From contig JAFRBW010000009.1 of the NCBI GenBank assembly GCA_017404685.1, positions 1 through 37,759 on the forward strand: a stretch of 37,759 bases of DNA. The letters are read 5' to 3'. The position numbers and the translations under genes are program-made. Of this stretch, positions 32,477 through 37,759 are shown one piece after another. The stretch comes from Candidatus Saccharimonadota bacterium. GTDB lineage: Bacteria; Patescibacteriota; Saccharimonadia; Saccharimonadales; Saccharimonadaceae. Each line of letters begins with the position of its first letter. Within the stretch, counting starts at the first letter, position 1. The notes under the pieces are model-generated. The model was given only the letters and a program-made list of their open reading frames with translations. It searched no databases and was not told where the DNA came from.

Positions 32477-32482
32477 ATTATA
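32477..32482 (-). promoter_or_regulatory. Helicase gene extended -10 box
   Basis: TGGTATAAT on the minus strand ends 6 nt before the chosen ATG (32468-32470); a nearer ATG (3 nt) lies directly upstream in frame. Confidence 0.6.
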
Positions 32483-32519
32483 CCACACATTTATGCTTGC
32501 AAAATTATTCATGCCGTGA

Positions 32520-32525
32520 TATAAT
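32520..32525 (+). promoter_or_regulatory. murA extended -10 box
   Basis: TGATATAAT ends 7 nt before the ATG at 32533; a leaderless transcript is predicted. Confidence 0.65.
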
Positions 32526-32532
32526 TCATTTC

Positions 32533-34083
32533 ATGAAAAAACAGAAGACTTATCAGCAAGTCATTGGCGAAACTATCGAGCAAATGCGCACCGAAAAAGG
32601 TTGGACCCAAGGCGAGCTCGCCGAAAAAATCGGCACCAGCCAGTCCGCCATTCATCGCGTTGAAAAAGGTGGCCAAAACATTTCCCTCGAAATGATCAAG
32701 AAACTCTCCGAGGCCCTCGGCACTCAGATTCTCTCTATAAATGACTCCGCCTCGCAGAGTTATCGCATCCGCGGCGGCAAAGAATTACATGGCGAAATCA
32801 CCATCAACACTTCCAAAAACGCTGCCGTTAGTATCCTTTGCGCCGCACTTCTAAACTCCGGCAAGACCACCCTTCGCCGCGTCGCTCGCATTGAAGAAGT
32901 TTATCGCATTATCGAAGTTCTAGAGTCAATCGGCGTCAAATGCCACTGGCAAAACCGTCATCGCGACCTAGAAATTATATCACCACGCGAATTAAAACTC
33001 GACGAAATGAATATCGATGCTGCACGAAGGACCCGTTCCATCATTATGTTCCTCGGCCCATTTCTCCATCGCTACAAAAAGTTCCACATTCCATACGCTG
33101 GCGGCTGTTCGCTCGGCACACGCACGGTAGAGCCGCACATCCAAGCTCTCAAATCTTTCGGTCTTGATGTCGATGCAGAGTGCAATAGCGGCTTTTATGA
33201 AGTCTCCGTCCGCGAAGAAACTTTGCATAAATACACCGATCGTTACATCGTCCTTTCCGAACGTGGCGATACTGTCACCGAAAACGTCCTCATGGCCGCC
33301 GCTCTCGCGCCAGGCAAGACCACCATCGTCGGCGCTTCGCCAAATTACATGGTCCAAGACCTCTGCTTCTTTCTCGAAAAACTCGGCGTCAAAATCTCCG
33401 GCATCGGCACCACCACTTTGACCATTCGCGGCCGTTCCGAAATCAACGAAGACGTCGAATATTTCCTTTCCGAAGACCCCATCGAGGCCATGAGCTTCAT
33501 CGCCGCCGCTCTCGTCACCAATTCCGAAATCACCATTCTTCGCGCTCCTATCGAATTTCTCGAAATCGAGCTCGAAGTCTTAAAAACCATGGGCGCCAAG
33601 ATTGACAAAACTCGCGAATATCGTTCCATGAACGACCGCACTCGTCTCGTCGATCTCACCATCAAAAAATCCGAGCTCCACGCCCCGGTCGACAAAATCC
33701 ATCCTATGCCCTTCCCAGGTCTTAATATAGACAATCTCCCATTTTTCTCCGTCATCGCCGCCGTTGCCACTGGCCGCACTCTTATCCACGACTGGGTTTT
33801 TGAAAATCGCGCCATCTACACCACCGAGCTTGCCAACCTCAATGTCAAAGTCGAGCTCCTCGACGCTCACCGCGTCTATGTCGAAGGCCCTACCAACTGG
33901 CACCCAGCCGAGCTCGTCGCTCCGCAGGCTCTCCGCCCAGCCGTCGTGATTCTCATCGGTATGCTTGCCGCTCCTGGCACTTCCATTTTGCGCAACGTCT
34001 ATCCTATCAACCGCGGTTACCAAGATTTCGCCGCTCGTCTCCGCCATCTCGGCGCCGACATTACTCCGCTCACCGGTATTTAG
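32533..34083 (+). CDS. murA: XRE helix-turn-helix-MurA fusion
   Basis: MurA transfers enolpyruvate from PEP to UDP-GlcNAc, the first committed step of peptidoglycan synthesis. The 516-residue product has an XRE/Cro helix-turn-helix at about residues 8-66 (GWTQGELAEKIGTSQSAIHRVEKG), joined directly to a complete MurA from about residue 77. MurA signatures include TSKNAAVS (Lys95-Asn96), AGGCSLGTRTVEPHI with the PEP-binding and fosfomycin-target cysteine (Cys192), and the C-terminal NRGYQDFAARLRHLGADI. The DNA-binding part suggests the enzyme could report substrate state to transcription, possibly of its own gene; this is inference. The start is set by the -10 box 7 nt upstream. The longer frame is antisense to the helicase. 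Confidence 0.93.
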   Translation: MKKQKTYQQVIGETIEQMRTEKGWTQGELAEKIGTSQSAIHRVEKGGQNISLEMIKKLSEALGTQILSINDSASQSYRIRGGKELHGEITINTSKNAAVSILCAALLNSGKTTLRRVARIEEVYRIIEVLESIGVKCHWQNRHRDLEIISPRELKLDEMNIDAARRTRSIIMFLGPFLHRYKKFHIPYAGGCSLGTRTVEPHIQALKSFGLDVDAECNSGFYEVSVREETLHKYTDRYIVLSERGDTVTENVLMAAALAPGKTTIVGASPNYMVQDLCFFLEKLGVKISGIGTTTLTIRGRSEINEDVEYFLSEDPIEAMSFIAAALVTNSEITILRAPIEFLEIELEVLKTMGAKIDKTREYRSMNDRTRLVDLTIKKSELHAPVDKIHPMPFPGLNIDNLPFFSVIAAVATGRTLIHDWVFENRAIYTTELANLNVKVELLDAHRVYVEGPTNWHPAELVAPQALRPAVVILIGMLAAPGTSILRNVYPINRGYQDFAARLRHLGADITPLTGI

Positions 34084-34086
34084 TGA

Positions 34087-34092
34087 TATAAT
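34087..34092 (+). promoter_or_regulatory. pgk extended -10 box
   Basis: TGATATAAT starts 3 bp after the murA stop and ends 6 nt before the pgk ATG. Confidence 0.65.
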
Positions 34093-34098
34093 AATACC

Positions 34099-35151
34099 AT
34101 GAAAACCATTCGTGATATAGATGTAAAAGACAAAACCATCCTCGTTCGCGTGGACTATAATGTTCCGATAAAAAACAACAAAATCGAAAGCGATTTTCGC
34201 ATCCGCGCCAGTCTGCCAACTCTAGAATATCTTCGTAAACACGGCGCAAAGAAAATCATTCTACTTTCCCATCTCGGCCGTCCAGAAAAGCCAGACAAAT
34301 CCTTTTCATTAAAGCCAGTCGCAGATCATCTCAATCATCTCATGGGTAATGTCTTTTTCACACCAGATTTATCAAAATCCGCTCTAGCGTCCGCCGTGAA
34401 TAAACTCCAAAACGGCCAAATTCTCCTTGCCGAAAATCTTCGTTTCAATCCCGGCGAGACCGCTAATTCCGCCGATTTCATCAATAGTATCGTCGAAGCA
34501 ACAAAAGCAGATTTTTACGTCCAAGACGCTTTTTCCGTCACTCACCGCGCCCACGCTTCCACCATCAAAATCGCCGATTTTCTCCCTGTTTACGCCGGAC
34601 TTTTATTAGAAAAAGAGCTCGCGAATCTAGATAAAGCCACCAAAAATCCTAGCCACCCATTTCTCCTCATCATTGGCGGTTCCAAAGTAGAAGACAAATC
34701 CCCTCTCATCACCAAATTCGTAGAATTAGCCGACCACGTCGCAGTTGGTGGCAAAATCGCCGCCGATGGTTACGCGTCAAATAATTCCAAAATCTACGTC
34801 GCCACCGATTTTGACGAAGATTCCACCGGCAAAAAACTCGACATCGGCCCAGTTTCCACCGCAAAAATCGCAGATCTCGTAACCGACGCAAACACCATCA
34901 TTTGGAACGGCCTCCTCGGCTACGCCGAAGATCCCGCCTACGCCACCGCTTCCACCATCATTGCCGAACTCCTCGGCGAGAAAAAAGACGCCACCACCAT
35001 TATTTGCGGCGGCGACACCACCGGCTTCATCCTTGAGCTCATGAACGAACACGAACACCTAGACTACACCCTCATTTCCACCGGCGGCGGTGCCACTTTG
35101 GAGTATCTCTTAAGCGGCACTCTTCCCGGCCTTGAAGTCATCGCGTCGTAA
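34099..35151 (+). CDS. pgk: Phosphoglycerate kinase (short form)
   Basis: PGK transfers phosphate from 1,3-bisphosphoglycerate to ADP. The product is 350 residues, about 40 shorter than typical bacterial PGKs. Family motifs are present: LVRVDYNVP, DFRIRASLPT, LLSHLGRP, LAENLRFNPGE, VQDAFSVTHRAHAS, LLIIGGSKVEDK, WNGLLGYAE and YTLISTGGGATLEYL. The shortening seems to fall in the C-terminal nucleotide-binding domain. It runs after murA with 15 bp between, but has its own leaderless-type -10. The pyk gene converges on it with a gap of 10 bp and no visible terminator. Confidence 0.95.
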   Translation: MKTIRDIDVKDKTILVRVDYNVPIKNNKIESDFRIRASLPTLEYLRKHGAKKIILLSHLGRPEKPDKSFSLKPVADHLNHLMGNVFFTPDLSKSALASAVNKLQNGQILLAENLRFNPGETANSADFINSIVEATKADFYVQDAFSVTHRAHASTIKIADFLPVYAGLLLEKELANLDKATKNPSHPFLLIIGGSKVEDKSPLITKFVELADHVAVGGKIAADGYASNNSKIYVATDFDEDSTGKKLDIGPVSTAKIADLVTDANTIIWNGLLGYAEDPAYATASTIIAELLGEKKDATTIICGGDTTGFILELMNEHEHLDYTLISTGGGATLEYLLSGTLPGLEVIAS

Positions 35152-35161
35152 CCGACCAAAT

Positions 35162-36592
35162 CTATACATATCTTACTTTAATCGTATCAGTCCCAATGTT
35201 ATTTTTGTTCCCCGACACAATCACCGCCAAAAGGTCTTTTTCTCCATCTTTCGTTTTCAGATATCCGCCTTTCAGCTCCTTCGCCAACTCAAATCCAAAA
35301 TCCGGACTATACGGTCGTACAAAAGCCGCGTTCGCATAAATCAGCGCCAGCTGATTCGCCACGCGCACATTTGGCGTCACCGACACAATTGGCACATTCG
35401 GCCTCTGTCCAGCCATCGTCATCGCCGTTGCACCAGATGCAGTCTGGCAAATTATCACATCCGCATCGATTTTTTCCGCCATTCTTGCCGCCGCGCTAGA
35501 AATCTCACTTTGGATCACATTCTCCGCCTCAGCTTTTTTGGAAATCGCCGCCACCCGCGAATGATTTTGCGTGTAAAGAATCACTTTTTTCATTTCTTTC
35601 ACCGCTTCAATCGGATACTTTCCGTTCGCCGTTTCATCCGAAAGCATCACCACGTCCGCACCTTGCACCACCGCCGTCGCCACGTCCGAGACTTCCGCTC
35701 GCGTCGGCTCTGGCGAGTCCACCATGGAAGACAACATTTGCGTCGCTACAATGCACGGCTTTCCATACGCTCTACACATCGCAATCAATTTCCGCTGAAT
35801 AATCGGCACCACTTCCGCCCCCGCTTCCACCGCCATATCGCCCCGCGCCACCATAATTCCGTCCGCCGCTTTCACAATTTCTTCCAGATGCTCATCGCTC
35901 GAAATCGCCTTTTTCGTCTCAATTTTCGCAATCACTTTCGCCTCGCTTCCAAGCGCAAGCAGCATCTGCTTCAGTTTCAAAATATCACCCGCATTCTGCA
36001 CAAAAGACAGCGATACGTAATCATAATCACACCCCGCACCATATTCAATATCAGCAATATCTTTTTCCGTCAAAATATCCCCACCAAAATCCGTCTCCGG
36101 CAAATTCAGCCCCTTTTTCGACATAATAAACCCATCGTTCAAAATCTCAACTTTTATCGCCGTCTCCGTCACGATGTCCACCACCTTCGCCTTGATTTTC
36201 CCATCAAACATCGAAAGCGGTTCCCCCACCTTCACCTTATCCGCCAAATTATATTGCACCGGCACTCGCATCGACCCATCATGTTCGTATCCAACCCCCG
36301 CTTCGAGAATCAAATTATCTCCGCGTTTCACATCCAAATGATTATCTTTCAAAATCCCCAACCGAATTTTCGGCCCCTGCAAATCTTGCAAAATCGCAAT
36401 CGCGCGTCCCTTCTTCTCCGCCGCTTCGCGAATCCACTTTATCTGCTGATCACGTTCTTCATTCGACCCATGCGAACAATTCAGCCTGCATCCATTCACC
36501 CCCGCCATAATCATTTCTTCAATAAGTTCCGGCGTGTTTGTCGCTGGCCCCACCGTCGCCAAAATCTTAGTTCGCTTAAAAAGTTTACTCAT
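35162..36592 (-). CDS. pyk: Pyruvate kinase
   Basis: Pyruvate kinase makes ATP and pyruvate from PEP and ADP. The 476-residue product has RTKILATVGPAT, GVNGCRLNCSHG, ILQDLQGPKIRLG, the B domain, IAKIETKKAI with the catalytic lysine, VARGDMAVEAGAE, and the C-terminal allosteric-type domain (VIICQTASGATAMTMAGQRPNVPI). The length is normal for the bacterial enzyme without an extra C-terminal domain. A TGATAAAAT box ends exactly 6 nt before the ATG. It is convergent with pgk; with tpiA and pgk it makes this window rich in lower-glycolysis genes. Confidence 0.97.
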   Translation of the reverse strand: MSKLFKRTKILATVGPATNTPELIEEMIMAGVNGCRLNCSHGSNEERDQQIKWIREAAEKKGRAIAILQDLQGPKIRLGILKDNHLDVKRGDNLILEAGVGYEHDGSMRVPVQYNLADKVKVGEPLSMFDGKIKAKVVDIVTETAIKVEILNDGFIMSKKGLNLPETDFGGDILTEKDIADIEYGAGCDYDYVSLSFVQNAGDILKLKQMLLALGSEAKVIAKIETKKAISSDEHLEEIVKAADGIMVARGDMAVEAGAEVVPIIQRKLIAMCRAYGKPCIVATQMLSSMVDSPEPTRAEVSDVATAVVQGADVVMLSDETANGKYPIEAVKEMKKVILYTQNHSRVAAISKKAEAENVIQSEISSAAARMAEKIDADVIICQTASGATAMTMAGQRPNVPIVSVTPNVRVANQLALIYANAAFVRPYSPDFGFELAKELKGGYLKTKDGEKDLLAVIVSGNKNNIGTDTIKVRYV

Positions 36593-36598
36593 ATTACG

Positions 36599-36604
36599 AT
36601 TTTA
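36599..36604 (-). promoter_or_regulatory. pyk extended -10 box
   Basis: TGATAAAAT on the minus strand, ending 6 nt before the ATG at 36590-36592. Confidence 0.65.
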
Positions 36605-36626
36605 TCACATTTTATAATTTTTATGG

Positions 36627-36632
36627 TAAAAT
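36627..36632 (+). promoter_or_regulatory. Extended -10 box of the 36639 gene
   Basis: TGGTAAAAT ends 6 nt before the ATG at 36639; it is divergent from the pyk promoter 23 bp away. Confidence 0.65.
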
Positions 36633-36638
36633 ATAAGT

Positions 36639-37196
36639 ATGGTGGCATCAAAAACAAAGAAATCAACCATCAAAAAACCTGCGAAAGCCAAGGCTTCGCC
36701 TAAATCAGGCCGGCCGGCCAGCTCCAAGATCCACGTGTCTAAGACCCGCGTTCGTTCTTCACGCCTCGCTCGTTCCAAAGATTTCAGCCGCAAATCCTAC
36801 CACATTCTGCGCCGCGTGATTTTTGTCGTCATTATCCTCGCTATGCTCATCGTCATTCTCGCCACTTTACTTTCCCATTTTTCCGACCCAGAGCGTCTCG
36901 TCAAAACCCGCATCGAAGACATCGCCGCCGATTATTACGAAAATTATTTCTACACCAAGATCGAAAGTTACACATCCCAGCCAACCGAAAAAATCCTCGA
37001 ATCTTACAAAGACAAGGGCACCCAAAAATACTCTCTCGATTATCTTCTTCTCTTCGATGGCGAACGTCATTCCGATTCCGCCGCTGTCCTCACCAAATAC
37101 TGCGACGAAAACGACACCTACGTCAAATACTTCCCAGTCGAGCCTTACGGCAAGACCGATTACCGCGCCGAAATCACCTACGCTTGCATTTTCTAA
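36639..37196 (+). CDS. Single-pass membrane protein with Lys/Arg-rich N-terminus
   Basis: A 185-residue protein. Residues 1-58 are strongly basic and Ser/Ala-rich (cytoplasmic, probably disordered). One membrane helix follows at about residues 59-81 (VIFVVIILAMLIVILATLL), then an approximately 100-residue extracytoplasmic domain with two late cysteines (KYCDEN, TYACIF). The family is not recognised; it is one of several single-pass proteins here that have a basic cytoplasmic tail. The leaderless-type -10 lies 6 nt upstream. tRNA-Glu follows on the same strand. Confidence 0.75.
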   Translation: MVASKTKKSTIKKPAKAKASPKSGRPASSKIHVSKTRVRSSRLARSKDFSRKSYHILRRVIFVVIILAMLIVILATLLSHFSDPERLVKTRIEDIAADYYENYFYTKIESYTSQPTEKILESYKDKGTQKYSLDYLLLFDGERHSDSAAVLTKYCDENDTYVKYFPVEPYGKTDYRAEITYACIF

Positions 37197-37212
37197 CATT
37201 ATTTGCTATAAT
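37184..37212 (+). promoter_or_regulatory. tRNA-Glu promoter
   Basis: TTGCAT (37184-37189), a 17-bp spacer and TGC-extended TATAAT (37207-37212), about 20 bp before the tRNA. Confidence 0.75.
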
Positions 37213-37232
37213 TACAAAGTAAGCTCTTTTAT

Positions 37233-37307
37233 GGTCTCTTAGTATAACGGTTAGTACAACGGGTTTTCATCCCGTCAATGCGAGTTCGACTCTCGCAGAG
37301 ATCACCA
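37233..37307 (+). tRNA. tRNA-Glu (TTC)
   Basis: Acceptor GGTCTCT/AGAGATC (one G-T pair), anticodon stem ACGGG/CCCGT and loop TTTTCAT give anticodon TTC. The T-arm is GCGAG TTCGACT CTCGC. Discriminator A and CCA are encoded. The 3' part is duplicated just downstream. Confidence 0.95.
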
Positions 37308-37327
37308 CGCCTCCAGAGGGCTTTTTT
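37308..37327 (+). terminator. Terminator after tRNA-Glu
   Basis: A short CCTC/GAGG stem followed by GC and six T. Confidence 0.65.
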
Positions 37328-37329
37328 GT

Positions 37330-37391
37330 CGAGAGTCGTTCTTCGAATCGACTCTCGCAAAGATCACCACGCCTCCAGAGAGGCTTTTTTT
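37330..37391 (+). repeat. Duplicated tRNA-Glu 3' end and terminator
   Basis: A 33-bp segment at 37348-37380 copies 37286-37318 (T-loop, acceptor 3' strand, CCA and terminator start) with one mismatch, and is followed by a perfect GCCTC/GAGGC terminator stem plus T-run. Its left part forms a CGAGAGTCG/CGACTCTCG hairpin (37330-37338, 37349-37357). It may be an attachment-site remnant or a tandem duplication. Confidence 0.75.
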
Positions 37392-37410
37392 AATTTTTAT
37401 GTCCTTATTA

Positions 37411-37439
37411 TTGACAAAACCGCTTATGTGTGATATAAT
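37411..37439 (+). promoter_or_regulatory. Consensus promoter of the terminal secreted-protein gene
   Basis: TTGACA (37411-37416), a 17-bp spacer and TGA-extended TATAAT (37434-37439); the leader is about 110 nt. Confidence 0.85.
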
Positions 37440-37509
37440 TAAGGTATCACCCTGTTTTGAGTGACGTACCTTAAGTTTTTAGCGTTTATTAGGGTTAGCG
37501 TCACTTTTT
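37439..37509 (+). promoter_or_regulatory. Dyad and possible attenuator in the leader
   Basis: TTAAGGTA (37439-37446) overlapping the start site is repeated inverted at 37467-37474, a possible operator. GTGACG (37461-37466) can pair with CGTCAC (37499-37504), which is followed by five T, a possible early terminator. Confidence 0.4.
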
Positions 37510-37555
37510 CATATAAAAGTTCCACAAATTTTATCATAAAAAGGAGACTTGCACC

Positions 37556-37759
37556 ATGAAAAAGAAGATTACGCGCGTTCTATCCCTGACCATCGCTCTG
37601 ATGATGGTCATAGGCCTGAGCATTCCGGCAGCTTATGCCGCCTGGAATCGCATCCAAGACCTCGCCCACGCAAATGCCAACAATTATCGCGCAATGGGTT
37701 TCAGCGCTCCGTCGGCACCAATCGCGGTAAACAACGACATTTGGTTCTGGGGCGGCGGC
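37556..37759 (+). CDS. Secreted protein, C-terminus cut by window edge
   Basis: The first 68 residues are visible. They begin with a clear signal peptide: MKKKITR, a hydrophobic run (VLSLTIALMMVIGLSIPA) and a likely cleavage after AYA. The mature part (WNRIQDLAHANANNYRAMGF, then NNDIWFWGGG) is not recognised. The AAGGAG SD lies 8 nt before the ATG. It shares with the genes at 2958, 17637 and 19813 a consensus promoter, a real leader and a strong SD, in contrast to the leaderless genes. Function unknown. Confidence 0.8.
   Translation, partial: MKKKITRVLSLTIALMMVIGLSIPAAYAAWNRIQDLAHANANNYRAMGFSAPSAPIAVNNDIWFWGGG

Noticed and set aside
35132-36703. Long plus-strand frame opposite pyk
   Set aside because: A His/Arg-rich mirror of pyruvate kinase with no initiation signal; a shadow.

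Overview
The window looks like a chromosomal segment of a Patescibacteria (CPR) genome, most likely a Candidatus Saccharibacteria (TM7) member. The basis is the compact gene layout, short or fused housekeeping enzymes, several conserved membrane proteins of unknown function, a VirB6-like secretion protein and a diversity-generating retroelement (DGR). TGA acts as a normal stop (tpiA, avd), which argues against the CPR lineages that read UGA as glycine. The phylum call is inference; no 16S rRNA gene is present.

Layout. 1-7.8 kb: a partial unknown gene, pnp, an unknown gene inserted between pnp and rpsO, rpsO, truB, a PRC-barrel gene and a recA-Nudix-recX operon. 7.9-10.8 kb: a MurB-FolD fusion, a zeta-toxin-like kinase and a 48-residue ORF. 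10.8-20.3 kb: an envelope block with a VirB6-like protein and its membrane partner, an orphan CdiA-CT-like nuclease, a candidate tiny RNA, a sortase-type surface protein, a large membrane protein and a small unknown protein. 20.4-24.9 kb: tRNA-Pro, tRNA-Gly and tRNA-His, a membrane protein, tpiA, a phosphomannomutase-like HAD protein, a PfkB/aldolase-like fusion and bL25. 25-30.3 kb: a complete DGR on the minus strand: secreted target protein with variable repeat (VR), template repeat (TR), Avd-like accessory protein and reverse transcriptase, with a complex structured RNA in the target leader. 30.4-37.8 kb: a UvrD/PcrA helicase, an XRE-MurA fusion, pgk, pyk, a membrane protein, tRNA-Glu with a duplicated 3' end, and the start of a secreted protein.

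The DGR is the standout system. TR and VR are both 137 nt. By hand alignment they differ at 24 positions, and every one is an adenine in the sense strand of TR; no other base differs. This is the signature of adenine-specific mutagenic retrohoming into the C-terminal ligand-binding domain of a secreted protein.

Two further themes run through the window. First, most genes have an extended -10 box (TGnTATAAT) ending 6-9 nt, usually exactly 6 nt, before the ATG. This predicts leaderless mRNAs. A minority have consensus promoters, long leaders and Shine-Dalgarno (SD) sites. Second, palindromic repeats sit in frame inside genes: one family in murB, at the MurB-FolD junction and in the DGR target signal region, and an unrelated one in truB.
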